From: an uncultured Mycoplasmatota bacterium
GTDB taxonomy: Bacteria; Bacillota_I; Bacilli_A; RF39; UBA660
DNA length: 49,193 nt
Direction: 5' to 3'
NCBI GenBank assembly: GCA_949288035.1
Contig: CASEIJ010000045.1
Span: forward strand, 1 to 49,193
Below are positions 26,416 to 35,322 of the stretch, one piece after another. The notes below the pieces were generated by a model. The model saw nothing but the letters and a program-made list of their open reading frames with translations, was not told the DNA's origin and searched no databases. Made by a program: the position numbers and the translations under genes. Each line of letters opens with the position of its first letter. Within the stretch, counting starts at the first letter, position 1.

Positions 26416-26444
26416 AATATACCAGATAGTAAAAGGTTTGTCAA
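26416..26444 (-). promoter_or_regulatory. Promoter of the Val-Thr-Tyr-Gln-Lys tRNA operon
   Basis: On the minus strand TTGACA (26444-26439) and TATATT (26421-26416) have a 17-base spacer. Confidence 0.85.
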
Positions 26445-26457
26445 CAAAAAATATCAA

Positions 26458-26814
26458 TTATTTTCTGTTTTTTAAATTTTCTTCTATCCATTTTGGTAAC
26501 ATAGTTTCTAAAGTATGAAAACCATGTGGAGTTTCTTGAATCTTTTTCTTTCGAAAAGGTTGATTTTCTTGACGGTAATTTATATTTTTAATACTCAATT
26601 TACAACGGCAAGCATCTTCATCTACTTCTAGAATTTCTACAAAAATAGTTTCTCCGATTTTTAGAAAATCATTCACATCTTTTACAAAACCATCAGAAAT
26701 TTCAGAAATATGAATTAATCCACTATAATATTCTTTTAGGGAAACAAATGCTCCATATTTTTCAATTCCTGTGATTGTTCCTTTTACAATATCTCCTTTT
26801 TTATATCTTCCCAC
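26458..26814 (-). CDS. S1-domain RNA-binding protein, CvfD/GSP13-like
   Basis: 118 residues. An N-terminal S1 domain spans about 5-76 (GDIVKGTITGIEKYGAFVSL, GLIHISEIS, CKLSIK). The C-terminal GFHTLETMLPKWIEENL segment is the mark of the CvfD/YugI (general stress protein 13) family, small RNA-binding regulators that act on translation. CACCTGC-type Shine-Dalgarno lies upstream on the minus strand. It is divergent from the NifU-like gene, with an 85-base shared upstream region. Confidence 0.88.
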   Translation of the reverse strand: MGRYKKGDIVKGTITGIEKYGAFVSLKEYYSGLIHISEISDGFVKDVNDFLKIGETIFVEILEVDEDACRCKLSIKNINYRQENQPFRKKKIQETPHGFHTLETMLPKWIEENLKNRK

Positions 26815-26854
26815 AACAAATCACCTGCAAGTATTATATCATAAGATAGAAATA

Positions 26855-26883
26855 TTTACTATTATTGTGAAATTTAGTATAAT
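26855..26883 (+). promoter_or_regulatory. Promoter for the NifU-like gene
   Basis: TTTACT at 26855-26860 and TATAAT at 26878-26883 with a 17-base spacer. Confidence 0.6.
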
Positions 26884-26899
26884 GAGATGGGTGATATAC

Positions 26900-27139
26900 A
26901 TGCAAGAAAAAAATGAGGAAATAAAAATTAAAGAAGTAATCGATACTTTGCGCCCTTTCTTAATTGGTGATGGGGGAGATGTTGAATTTATCAAATATGA
27001 GAACCATATTGTTTATATAAAGCTATCAGGAGCTTGTGCTAATTGTATGATGATAGATTATACATTAAAAGACGGGATTGAAGCAGCAATCAAGGAAGAA
27101 GTGCCAGAAGTAGAAGAAGTAGTTAATGTTGTAGATTAA
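26900..27139 (+). CDS. NifU C-terminal-like Fe-S cluster scaffold
   Basis: 79 residues from the ATG at 26900, set by GGGTGAT and the promoter; the frame extends further upstream without start signals. The family pattern is complete: an IDTLRPFLIGDGGDVEF segment, GACANCMM with the CxxC that binds the cluster, and the end VPEVEEVVNV. Such stand-alone NifU/Nfu domains carry and transfer Fe-S clusters in the cytoplasm. The stop overlaps the stop of the convergent gene. Confidence 0.93.
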   Translation: MQEKNEEIKIKEVIDTLRPFLIGDGGDVEFIKYENHIVYIKLSGACANCMMIDYTLKDGIEAAIKEEVPEVEEVVNVVD

Positions 27140-27149
27140 CTACTTTTTG
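27118..27149 (+). terminator. Hairpin across the convergent stops
   Basis: AGTAGTTAAT/ATTAACTACT stem (10 bp) with a 7-base loop and TTTTT on the plus side. It spans both stop codons. Confidence 0.7.
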
Positions 27150-28038
27150 TTAACCATAATATTTCGGGAAGATAACAATGATACAATACTTGTTGATAGA
27201 GATATTTTAAAAGTGTTTCGTATGTTTCGTTTTTTAAGATAATAGGTAATAATTCTTTTTCATTATGACCTTGTTCAATAATTTTTTCATAACAATCAAA
27301 ATAATAACTAGGAAATAAAAAACGAATAAATAATAATTGATATTCTGTACATGGCAACCTTTGGTATTGTAAATAGGTTTGTATCATGTCAATTGGATTA
27401 CGATTGTGGAAAAAACAATCTTTTAAATATTCTGCTACATCTCTTACTTTTGAATCCATAATAAGATTTAAAGGATTATATAAGTCAAATAACGTAGAAT
27501 TCATATAAAGACGACGATGCGCTAAAATAGGTGTTGGATGAGTGATAGTTTTAACAAGAGTAATGGCATTTTCTGCTAAACCTATATAATAACTAAAACT
27601 TTCTCGAATGAGTGGATATTTCTTTCCAAATTCACTAATTTGATATTCTAAATAATCTACTTTTTGGGTCCATAATTGATACCAATCAGCAACTATAAAA
27701 TTTTCTACAGAAATATTTTTAGTTAACTCTTGAAATTGCAATATATCGCGAAATATGATAGGGGTATCTTTAGAGACAAATAATTGTAATAAAATATATG
27801 GAGTATGATTTATTAAAGTAGTAAGTTGTCCGTCTTTATTTAAAATTATTTTATGAATTGGTACTTGATGTTGATGTAATGTTAAAGTAAGTTGATATAA
27901 GGAGGATAGCTGTTCTAAAGGAAAAGGACACGGAATTAATATATATTGAATTTGATCAATTTGAAATTCGTATTGTTGATTTCGTTTGATTAAGGTCATA
28001 GGATTCAAATTATAATAGTAAAAAATCGCATTTTTCAT
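27136..28038 (-). CDS. YutH/CotS-like degenerate kinase (spore-coat kinase family)
   Basis: 300 residues from the ATG at 28038, set by GAGGTGA 5 bases upstream. The layout is that of CotS/YutH-type aminoglycoside-phosphotransferase-like proteins: an N-lobe with a LIKRNQQYEFQIDQIQYILI segment, a WYQLWTQKVDYLE helix, then the catalytic-loop position. There the usual HGDLxxxN reads AHRRLYMNSTL, and the later metal-binding Asp region reads IMDSKVRDVAEYL. The catalytic Asp seems lost, so it is probably a pseudokinase. Family members are linked to spore coats in Bacillus; whether this organism sporulates is not shown. Confidence 0.6.
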   Translation of the reverse strand: MKNAIFYYYNLNPMTLIKRNQQYEFQIDQIQYILIPCPFPLEQLSSLYQLTLTLHQHQVPIHKIILNKDGQLTTLINHTPYILLQLFVSKDTPIIFRDILQFQELTKNISVENFIVADWYQLWTQKVDYLEYQISEFGKKYPLIRESFSYYIGLAENAITLVKTITHPTPILAHRRLYMNSTLFDLYNPLNLIMDSKVRDVAEYLKDCFFHNRNPIDMIQTYLQYQRLPCTEYQLLFIRFLFPSYYFDCYEKIIEQGHNEKELLPIILKNETYETLLKYLYQQVLYHCYLPEILWLTKSS

Positions 28039-28082
28039 CCTATTCACCTCTAGTAAAATTTATGTATTAGGAAAGAAAATAT

Positions 28083-28108
28083 GAAAAAAAGTAAGCTATT
28101 GCTTACTT
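28083..28108 (-). terminator. Hairpin terminator of the membrane protein gene
   Basis: On the minus strand AAGTAAGC-AATA-GCTTACTT is followed by TTTTT. It overlaps the end of the coding region. Confidence 0.8.
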
Positions 28109-28989
28109 GAAAGAAATTTCTTACCTATAAAATAAAGGATATATATTAAAATAGAACAGATAAATAATATAATTCCGATCAAAGTTAAATATTCTTTTAA
28201 ATGTAGCGCTAACTGATCTACAAATAAATATAATAAGTCATTGCTAGATTGTAATAATATAGATAGGATTGTCGGTGCTGCATACGCCAGCATAACAAGT
28301 ACAATACCAGAAAAGAAAAGTGGGGTCGCAAAATAAAGTAACCAAATTTTTTCTTTCCATTTTAAACATAAAATCAGTATGGACGAAATTATGATGATTC
28401 CAAGGAATATATATAGAAGTTGATTACTATTTAATAATTTCATACCATCTATCATACTAGGGCTTAAATAAGATTGTAGTTCTGTAGTAGTTGGTAATAT
28501 TTCAATGATTGTTGCAGAATGTTCTTTGGCTAGATTTAAAAAATTCTGCTGTTGTTCTTCATTTAATTGTATCTTACTTACTTCTTGAAAATGGTCCATA
28601 TTATTTTCAAGTAATTGATTTAAATCTTTCTCGGTTAATATTTTCTCATCTTTTCCAGTTAATGTTTCTTCAATTACATTAGAAGCAACCGTACCTAAGA
28701 AATCTTTTGTTGTTGCATCATTTAATACACTGTCGATGAATTGTTCAGGAATATGGTATTTATCGGCAACTGTATAAATATCACGAAATATATCATTCAT
28801 TTGTTTTGTTTCTGTTCGATTTTTTATTTCTTTGGTAAAATCTGTATTTTTTACAATTTGTTTCATATTTTCTTTTGTGGTTATATTACGAAATACGAGA
28901 ATACTAGATAAGCTTATAATACATATCAATAAAACAATAGACAAAAAAGTCGCACATAAATCTTTTAATGTATCTTTCAATTTACTCAT
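28096..28989 (-). CDS. Membrane protein of unknown function with a large extracytoplasmic domain
   Basis: 297 residues. One helix (about 12-33) is followed by a roughly 150-residue polar helical domain (35-185) and three or more C-terminal helices (about 190-212, 217-245, 265-290). Shine-Dalgarno GGAGATG lies upstream on the minus strand. No catalytic motif or family is recognised. Confidence 0.75.
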   Translation of the reverse strand: MSKLKDTLKDLCATFLSIVLLICIISLSSILVFRNITTKENMKQIVKNTDFTKEIKNRTETKQMNDIFRDIYTVADKYHIPEQFIDSVLNDATTKDFLGTVASNVIEETLTGKDEKILTEKDLNQLLENNMDHFQEVSKIQLNEEQQQNFLNLAKEHSATIIEILPTTTELQSYLSPSMIDGMKLLNSNQLLYIFLGIIIISSILILCLKWKEKIWLLYFATPLFFSGIVLVMLAYAAPTILSILLQSSNDLLYLFVDQLALHLKEYLTLIGIILFICSILIYILYFIGKKFLSSKQ

Positions 28990-29069
28990 CTCCTATCTGA
29001 TTTATTATATCATGAAGCGCACTATTTCAGAATAGAATTGAAAAATTTTCAAAATATGTTTGAAAATGC

Positions 29070-29098
29070 TTGCCAAGATTATTATTTTATTGTATACT
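29070..29098 (+). promoter_or_regulatory. Promoter of tRNA-Leu
   Basis: TTGCCA at 29070-29075 and TATACT at 29093-29098 with a 17-base spacer. Confidence 0.8.
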
Positions 29099-29119
29099 TA
29101 AAAGTGTTCAAAGGAAATT

Positions 29120-29208
29120 GCCTGAGTGGCGGAATAGGTAGACGCACAGGACTTAAAATCCTGCGAGGGTTAAACCTCATGCCGGTTCAAGTCCGGCCTT
29201 AGGCACCA
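29120..29208 (+). tRNA. tRNA-Leu (anticodon TAA)
   Basis: 89-base class II tRNA with acceptor GCCTGAG/CTTAGGC, anticodon loop CTTAAAA, a long variable arm and encoded CCA. It is a single-gene unit between its promoter and terminator. Confidence 0.95.
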
Positions 29209-29216
29209 GCGAAATT

Positions 29217-29246
29217 AAAAGTCGTTTTGATACGGCTTTTTATTTT
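29217..29246 (+). terminator. Terminator of tRNA-Leu
   Basis: AAAAGTCGT/ACGGCTTTT stem with one G-T pair and a T-rich tail. Confidence 0.8.
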
Positions 29247-29324
29247 ATTATGATACAGATTGATTTATTCAGTCTAAAAAAGGATGATTTTTATCAAAAT
29301 CATAGCATTTTCTTATGAAATGAG

Positions 29325-29354
29325 TTGACATAAGAAAAAAACTTATGATATAAT
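29325..29354 (+). promoter_or_regulatory. Promoter of the Ser-fMet-Asp-Phe tRNA operon
   Basis: TTGACA at 29325-29330 and TATAAT at 29349-29354 with an 18-base spacer and an extended TGA before the -10. Confidence 0.88.
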
Positions 29355-29390
29355 TCATTTGTCGTCTGAAAAGACATATAGTATTTATGT

Positions 29391-29480
29391 GGAGAAATAC
29401 CCAAGTTGGTTGAAGGGACCGGTCTTGAAAACCGGGAGGTCGGAAACGGCGCGGGGGTTCGAATCCCTCTTTCTCCGCCA
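29391..29480 (+). tRNA. tRNA-Ser (anticodon TGA)
   Basis: 90-base class II tRNA with acceptor GGAGAAA/TTTCTCC, anticodon loop CTTGAAA and encoded CCA. Confidence 0.95.
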
Positions 29481-29494
29481 TTTATATTTAATAT

Positions 29495-29571
<77 letters not shown>

Positions 29572-29573
29572 AT

Positions 29574-29649
29574 GGTCCCGTGGTGTAGCGGTTATCACGT
29601 CTGCCTGTCACGCAGAAGATCGCGAGTTCGATTCTCGTCGGGACCGCCA
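29574..29649 (+). tRNA. tRNA-Asp (anticodon GTC)
   Basis: Acceptor GGTCCCG/CGGGACC, anticodon loop CTGTCAC, encoded CCA. Confidence 0.95.
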
Positions 29650-29652
29650 TTT

Positions 29653-29728
29653 GGCTCTGTAGCTCAGTCGGTAGAGCAAGGGACTGAAAATCCCTGTGTC
29701 GATGGTTCGATTCCATTCGGAGCCACCA
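29653..29728 (+). tRNA. tRNA-Phe (anticodon GAA)
   Basis: Acceptor GGCTCTG with CGGAGCC (one G-T type pair), anticodon loop CTGAAAA, encoded CCA. It is last in the four-gene operon. Confidence 0.95.
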
Positions 29729-29737
29729 TTTTGAATT

Positions 29738-29764
29738 GAAAGCTGGAGTATCCGGCTTTTCTTC
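29738..29764 (+). terminator. Terminator of the tRNA operon
   Basis: AAAGCTGGA/TCCGGCTTT stem with loop GTA and a following TCTT. Confidence 0.75.
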
Positions 29765-29782
29765 TACCATGAGCTTATTATA

Positions 29783-29812
29783 AAAACCATACAAAATTGT
29801 ATGGTTCTTTTT
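29783..29812 (-). terminator. Two-way hairpin between the tRNA operon and the CmpB-like gene
   Basis: AACCATACA/TGTATGGTT stem around AAAT. A runs lie to its left and TTCTTTTTT to its right, so it can stop transcription from either side. On the minus strand it directly follows the CmpB-like gene. Confidence 0.7.
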
Positions 29813-30486
29813 TATAATTTAATTTTTTTCAAAAAGGCATTTAGTTTTTTAGAAATCAAGGGATAAGCATTTAATAGACGCTGATGAATACGACGATGTT
29901 TTTTGATTTTATCTTTCATGATATTGCGAATATCATTTGTCTTATCCTTTGCTTTTGAACTAGAAATTAATGCTCTAAAATGGATTAATACTTGAAATGA
30001 TAAAATCATGTCAATCACAAATATCAAAAGTAATACGCCAGAAAGAATGGTTAGAATCGAATTTGGAATTTGTGATAAAAAGTAAAGAAAGAATGGATTG
30101 GTTATATAAAAAATAAGAATTCCTAACAATCCAAACGGAAACATTGTCTTTAGACAAATTCTGCCATTTAAATTAAACATTTCATCAGAATAATCCCACC
30201 ATCTGGCATGAAATAATTTTTCTAATACATAACTTGTTACATACTCTAGTACTGCACATATAAAAACACAAGAAATGAATACAAAAAGATAATTATCGAC
30301 AGGAATTAAATGCAAGAAAAAGGTGATTAACAAGGCTCCTACTCCGTAGATAGGACAGTAAGGACCAATAAAAACACCTCGGTTGATGATTTTTCGTTGT
30401 GATAAATAATTGCCAGTAATATCGACAAGCCACCCTAGAAAGGAATATATCATAAATAAAAGAAATAAAATTTCTAAATTTCTCAT
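29812..30486 (-). CDS. CmpB-like putative ABC-type membrane protein
   Basis: 224 residues. Five or so membrane helices fill residues 5-165. The start segment SFLGWLVDITGNYL, then NRGVFIGPYCPIYGVGA, and an ARWWDYSDEMFNLNGRICL segment are the conserved core of the family annotated as putative ABC transporter type IV (CmpB). The molecular function of the family is not settled. The C-terminal 60 residues are basic and cytoplasmic. Confidence 0.8.
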   Translation of the reverse strand: MRNLEILFLLFMIYSFLGWLVDITGNYLSQRKIINRGVFIGPYCPIYGVGALLITFFLHLIPVDNYLFVFISCVFICAVLEYVTSYVLEKLFHARWWDYSDEMFNLNGRICLKTMFPFGLLGILIFYITNPFFLYFLSQIPNSILTILSGVLLLIFVIDMILSFQVLIHFRALISSSKAKDKTNDIRNIMKDKIKKHRRIHQRLLNAYPLISKKLNAFLKKIKL

Positions 30487-30572
30487 ACTAACACCATATT
30501 TCTATATCACCAATTATACATGTTTTTTTCTAGTATTACAATATTTCGAAAAAGATAAAATTATGTATGTAT

Positions 30573-30601
30573 TTGTCAAATTATTAAAAATTGTATATAA
30601 T
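30573..30601 (+). promoter_or_regulatory. Promoter of glmS
   Basis: TTGTCA at 30573-30578 and TATAAT at 30596-30601 with a 17-base spacer. It leads into the ribozyme-bearing leader. The 306 bases between the CmpB-like and glmS genes hold this promoter and the ribozyme. Confidence 0.82.
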
Positions 30602-30643
30602 GAAATAGAAAATTAAAATCGAGAAAGGAGCAAGGTTTTAATT

Positions 30644-30772
30644 AGCGCCAGGACCGGATAGGTTGACGAGGATTAGTAGTATCGAAAGATTCGGCGGATT
30701 CTACTACGGTTGGTGGTAGTCGTAAAATATATGACAAAAAGTAAAATCAAGATTACAACAAAACATATATTA
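30644..30772 (+). ncRNA. glmS self-cleaving ribozyme riboswitch
   Basis: The conserved core is in order: AGCGCC at 30644-30649 (cleavage expected between 30644 and 30645), GTTGACGAGG at 30662-30671, ATCGAAAGATTCGGCGG at 30681-30697, and a P4 stem AATATATG (30726-30733) with CATATATT (30764-30771). In this family glucosamine-6-phosphate is the cofactor for self-cleavage, which lowers glmS expression. It lies 20 bases before the glmS start. Confidence 0.96.
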
Positions 30773-30792
30773 CACCACGAAAGGAAGGTTAT

Positions 30793-32586
30793 ATGTGCGG
30801 AATTGTTGGATATATCGGTCATCCAGAAAAAACGATCGATGTATTACTCAAGGGGTTAGAACGCCTTGAATATCGTGGATATGACTCAGCTGGAATCGCA
30901 TATTTTAAAGATGGTCAAATCAATGTGTTAAAAAAAGCAGGTAAATTAAATTGCCTAGAGGAAATTGTCGATCGTAATATGTTAACAGAAATAGGAATTG
31001 GTCATACAAGATGGGCTACACATGGTGAAGCCAATGAAATCAATGCCCATCCCCATAAATATGGTAAAATTGTGGCAGTACATAATGGTATTATAGAAAA
31101 TATGGATGAATTAAAAAAGGAATTAGAAGATAAAGGAAAGAAATTTATCTCTGATACCGACACAGAAGTATTTGTAGCTTTTTTAAATGATGCCTTAGAA
31201 AAATATCAAGATATGAAACAAGCTATGGAATATACGATGAAAAGAGTAAAAGGTTCTTATGCGATTGTTTGCTTTCATGAGGATGATTTAGAACATCTAT
31301 ATATTATGAAAAAAGACTCTCCCTTATTAATTGGAGTAGGAAAGGGAGAAATGTATGTCGCAAGTGATTATCAGGCATTTCGTGAATTTACGAATCAATA
31401 TGTGTTATTAGATGATTTTGAATATGGAATCATAGATAAGAACGCATGGCATGTTTATAAAGACGGAAAAGTAGTAGAAAAAAAGATAGAAGTGTTAGAT
31501 GAGCAAGATAGTTTGTCAAATAAAGAGGGATATGATTGTTATATGCATAAAGAAATTTATGATATTCCCAACGTATTGACAAATTTATTTACATTTTATG
31601 AAGAAAATGACACCCATTCTGTACCGGATTATCGTAAGTACAATAAAATACAAATTGTCGCTTGTGGTAGTGCTTATCATGCAGGATGTATTGGTAAAAG
31701 TTTATTTGCTCATTTCGCACAATTCCCCGTAGAAATTGAATATGCAAGTGAATATCGTTATCAACCTATTTTAGCGGATCAAAATACTTTAGTTATTTTT
31801 GTTTCTCAATCAGGGGAAACAGCTGATACCATTCATTGTGCGAAAAAAATAAAAGAAATGCAGATTGACAGTTTAGCAATTGTCAATGTTTACAATTCAA
31901 CATTATCAAGATTGACAGATTATGTGTATTATATGAGAGCAGGTGAAGAAAGAGCTGTTGCAACTACCAAAGGTTATAGTAGCCAAGTAGCCCTTTTTAT
32001 CATTATTTTAAGAGAATGGATGAAAGCTAGAAATACATGGACGGCTTCTTTAGAACAACAATATCAAGAAGGTAAAACAAAAATGTTACAAGCAATGGAA
32101 CCATGTTTAAAAAAATTTGAACATTTCTCATGGATCAAAAAATTAATAGATAAGCCTGCTAATTTCTTTATCGGTAGACAAAGTGATTATGCTTTATCTA
32201 TGGAAGCTTCATTAAAGTTAAAAGAAGTATCTTATTTAAATAGCAGTGCTTATGCTGCTGGAGAATTAAAACACGGAACAATTTCTTTAGTAGAAGAAAA
32301 AACGCCTGTATTTGCGATTGCAACAGATAAAAATACATATGAAAAAACAAAAAGTAATTTAATGGAAGTAAAAGCTAGAGGAGCATATGTTATTTTGACA
32401 ACGCTAGATACAGCAGAAGAAGAAAAAGAAGTTGACGAAAGAATGATTGTCCCTGATGTAGGAGCTTTATTTCAACCAATCATAACGATCATTCCATTTC
32501 AGTTATTAAGCTACCAGGTTGCGAAAGCACTCCAGTTAGATATTGATCATCCTCGTAATTTAGCGAAGTCGGTTACAGTTGAGTAA
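30793..32586 (+). CDS. glmS: Glutamine-fructose-6-phosphate aminotransferase
   Basis: 597 residues, a normal family length. The N-terminal glutaminase domain begins MCGIVGYIG with nucleophile Cys2 and has an HTRWATHG segment. Two SIS isomerase domains follow, with SQSGETADT and the C-terminal end NLAKSVTVE. It makes glucosamine-6-phosphate for peptidoglycan and teichoic acid precursors. Expression is controlled by the ribozyme upstream. AAAGGAAGG is the ribosome site. Confidence 0.97.
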   Translation: MCGIVGYIGHPEKTIDVLLKGLERLEYRGYDSAGIAYFKDGQINVLKKAGKLNCLEEIVDRNMLTEIGIGHTRWATHGEANEINAHPHKYGKIVAVHNGIIENMDELKKELEDKGKKFISDTDTEVFVAFLNDALEKYQDMKQAMEYTMKRVKGSYAIVCFHEDDLEHLYIMKKDSPLLIGVGKGEMYVASDYQAFREFTNQYVLLDDFEYGIIDKNAWHVYKDGKVVEKKIEVLDEQDSLSNKEGYDCYMHKEIYDIPNVLTNLFTFYEENDTHSVPDYRKYNKIQIVACGSAYHAGCIGKSLFAHFAQFPVEIEYASEYRYQPILADQNTLVIFVSQSGETADTIHCAKKIKEMQIDSLAIVNVYNSTLSRLTDYVYYMRAGEERAVATTKGYSSQVALFIIILREWMKARNTWTASLEQQYQEGKTKMLQAMEPCLKKFEHFSWIKKLIDKPANFFIGRQSDYALSMEASLKLKEVSYLNSSAYAAGELKHGTISLVEEKTPVFAIATDKNTYEKTKSNLMEVKARGAYVILTTLDTAEEEKEVDERMIVPDVGALFQPIITIIPFQLLSYQVAKALQLDIDHPRNLAKSVTVE

Positions 32587-32597
32587 AAATGTAAAAC

Positions 32598-32637
32598 AAA
32601 AGAAATTAAGGTGGAAACATTCCTTAATTTCTTTTAT
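32598..32637 (+). terminator. Terminator of glmS
   Basis: 13-bp stem AAAGAAATTAAGG/CCTTAATTTCTTT with a T-rich tail. Confidence 0.85.
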
Positions 32638-32706
32638 TGTGTTATAATAATACTAGGAAAATAGATAGAATATCATTCTATCCACATCCAAAAGAAGGGA
32701 GCTAAT

Positions 32707-33873
32707 ATGTTAAAGACAAAAGTTGGTTATAGTGTTTTAAAAGACGCTTATGCTTCAGGTGAAGCAACAGCAAAAATGGCTAGCGAAGGAATGAAGCCAA
32801 AAGTAGGATTATTATTTACATCTGTGGTACAAGATCAAGAAGAAATTATGAAAGGAGTAAAAAGCGTTACAGATGCACCAATTGTTGGATGTACAAGTAG
32901 TGGAGCAATTATGGTTTCAGATGGTGTTATTGCTGGAGAAGATGGGTTTTCTGGAATGATGATGTTAGATGATCCAGATTTAACAGTTGGAGTAGCATGT
33001 CATGAAGCAGGACCAGATGCAAGACAAATTGGACGTAGAGTTGCTGTAGAAGCAGTAAAAAATGCTGGTAGTACAAAAGTGCCATCTTATTTCTACATGG
33101 TAGCAAGTCCAAAAGAAGAAGAAGATTATTTAAAAGGTATTCAAGATGTAATCGGACGTGTACCATTCTTTGGTGGTAGTGCAGCTGATAATACAGTAGA
33201 AGGTAAATGGTCAATCTTCTGTAATGACAAAGTATTTAGCGATGGAGTTGCTGTCGTATTCTTCTATACAAATAAGAAATTTGTAACGGAATATACAGGT
33301 GCTTACAATGAAACAGGTAAATATGGTATCATCAATAAAATTGAAGGAAAAAGAACAATTGCTGAAATTGATGGAGTACCATCATTAGAAAAATACATGG
33401 ATTGGACAGGAAAGAAAGAAGATGAAGTTGCAGGTGGTAACTTACTTGCTGCATCTATTTTAAATCCACTAGGAGTAAAAGATCCAATCGGAAATGTAAC
33501 TTTAATTCGTCACCCTATGTCATCAACAGATGATCATATGATTAACGTAGGAAACCATTTAGCAGTGGGAACATGTGCTATGTTAATGGAAGCTACAGTA
33601 GATGAATTAATTGATTCTACTGGAAATGCATTAAAAGCAGTTAATGAAGAATTAGGAAAGAAAAAAGCTGCTGGATATTTCTTAGTACACTGTGGTGGAA
33701 GAAAATTAGGAATTGGAGATCGTATTGACGAAGTTCATAAACAATTAGTAAAAGAAGCAAATGGAGCACCATTTATTACGATTTTCACATTTGGTGAATA
33801 TGGATATCGTGATCACAGTGCTAATAGCTGTGGAGGATTAATGTTATCATTCACAGGTATGAGTGAAGAATAA
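32707..33873 (+). CDS. FIST-domain sensory protein
   Basis: 388 residues. FIST_N (about 30-220) has VGCTSSGAI and FFGGSAAD. FIST_C (about 225-385) has NPLGV and HCGGRKLGIG with the end FTFGEYG. FIST domains are predicted small-molecule-binding sensory domains usually attached to signalling modules; here the protein is FIST only. It is 12 bases upstream of an aldehyde dehydrogenase gene, which suggests a shared ligand or pathway. AAGAAGGGAG precedes the ATG. Confidence 0.88.
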   Translation: MLKTKVGYSVLKDAYASGEATAKMASEGMKPKVGLLFTSVVQDQEEIMKGVKSVTDAPIVGCTSSGAIMVSDGVIAGEDGFSGMMMLDDPDLTVGVACHEAGPDARQIGRRVAVEAVKNAGSTKVPSYFYMVASPKEEEDYLKGIQDVIGRVPFFGGSAADNTVEGKWSIFCNDKVFSDGVAVVFFYTNKKFVTEYTGAYNETGKYGIINKIEGKRTIAEIDGVPSLEKYMDWTGKKEDEVAGGNLLAASILNPLGVKDPIGNVTLIRHPMSSTDDHMINVGNHLAVGTCAMLMEATVDELIDSTGNALKAVNEELGKKKAAGYFLVHCGGRKLGIGDRIDEVHKQLVKEANGAPFITIFTFGEYGYRDHSANSCGGLMLSFTGMSEE

Positions 33874-33885
33874 AAGGAGGAATCT

Positions 33886-35322
33886 ATGAAGAATTTAGTT
33901 GCCGGAGAATTTAAAGACGCAAGTAATGGAGCAGTAATTGAAGTATATAATCCTGCTACCAATGAATTATTGGATACAGTACCAAATGCAACAGCAGAAG
34001 ATGTAGATGCTTGTGTAAAAAAAGCCGTAGAAGCACAAAAAGCATGGGCAAAAGTACCACTACATGAACGTGGTAGAATTATTGAGAAATTTGCTGATCT
34101 TGTAGAAGAAAATGCTGAAGATTTAGCAACCTTACTTTGTAAAGAAACAGGAAAACCAATTCGTGAAGCACGTGCTGAAATTGGAAATACAAGAACATTC
34201 GCATACGGATATGTAGAAAAAGCAAAACATATGTATGGAAATGTAATCCCTGCTGGAACAGAAGCGGGACAAGAAAAAACAATTCAAATTACCCAACAAG
34301 AACCACTTGGAGTTGTTGCATGTATTATTCCATTTAACTTCCCATGTGATTTATTTGGTCAAAAAGTACCATCTGCACTTGTTATGGGAAATGCAGTTAT
34401 TGTAAAACCATCAAGTACAAATCCACTTACATTACATAAATACTGTGAACTATTAAAAATCGCAGGAATTCCAGATGGAGTAATCAATATTTTATCTGGT
34501 AGTGGAGAAATTTGTGGAAATGCTCTTTCTGCACATCCTGGAGTACATTTAATTAGTTTAACAGGAAGTACAAAAGTTGGTATGGAAACAATGAAAACTG
34601 CAAGCCAAAACTTATCTCATGTTATGTTAGAATTAGGAGGAAATGATGCTTTCTTATTCTTAGAAGATGGAGATATGGATAAGGCAATTGAAGAAACTGT
34701 ATGGGGAAGACTTTACAATACAGGACAAGTATGTTGTGCTAGTAAAAGATTCTTAATTCATAACAGTAGAAAACAAGAATTTATCGATAAAATGAAAGCA
34801 AAAATCGCTTCTATGAAAGTTGGAAATCCATTGGATCCAGAAACAGAAATTGGATGCTTAATTAGTGAAAAAGCAGCAATTGGAGTAGAACAACAAGTAA
34901 ACGATACAGTTGCTCAAGGAGCTACAATTGTATGTGGAGGCCGTCGTAATGGTGCTTTCTATGAACCAACCATTCTTGACAATGTAACAAAAGATATGGA
35001 AGTAGCAAAAGATATGGAAATCTTTGGACCTGTTATTCCAGTGATTGGATTTGATACAGTAGAAGAAGCCATTGAAATTGCGAACCAATCTAACTATGGT
35101 CTTTGTGGATGTGTATTCACAGAAGATATGAAAATGGCTTTCAAAGTTTGTAATGCATTAGAATGTGGTGGAGCAGTTATCAATGGAGCAAGTTTCTATC
35201 GTGCTGCAGAAATGCCATTTGGTGGTTGGAAACACAGTGGAATCGGAAACGAAGGTATTTCTACTACATTAAAAGAAATGTCAAGAACAAAAACAATTGT
35301 TTTAAAAAATATTTTAGATTAA
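33886..35322 (+). CDS. NAD(P)-dependent aldehyde dehydrogenase
   Basis: 478 residues, full length for the family. Asn151 (PFNFP), Glu249 (LELGG) and nucleophile Cys283 (GQVCCASKR) are in place, with KPSS for cofactor binding at 174-177 and GSTKVG at 227-232. It oxidises an aldehyde to an acid in the cytoplasm. The sequence resembles the lactaldehyde/succinate-semialdehyde/glyceraldehyde-3-phosphate (non-phosphorylating) subgroup, but the substrate cannot be fixed by eye. AAAGGAGGAA lies 5 bases before the ATG. It forms a two-gene operon with the FIST gene. Confidence 0.93.
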   Translation: MKNLVAGEFKDASNGAVIEVYNPATNELLDTVPNATAEDVDACVKKAVEAQKAWAKVPLHERGRIIEKFADLVEENAEDLATLLCKETGKPIREARAEIGNTRTFAYGYVEKAKHMYGNVIPAGTEAGQEKTIQITQQEPLGVVACIIPFNFPCDLFGQKVPSALVMGNAVIVKPSSTNPLTLHKYCELLKIAGIPDGVINILSGSGEICGNALSAHPGVHLISLTGSTKVGMETMKTASQNLSHVMLELGGNDAFLFLEDGDMDKAIEETVWGRLYNTGQVCCASKRFLIHNSRKQEFIDKMKAKIASMKVGNPLDPETEIGCLISEKAAIGVEQQVNDTVAQGATIVCGGRRNGAFYEPTILDNVTKDMEVAKDMEIFGPVIPVIGFDTVEEAIEIANQSNYGLCGCVFTEDMKMAFKVCNALECGGAVINGASFYRAAEMPFGGWKHSGIGNEGISTTLKEMSRTKTIVLKNILD

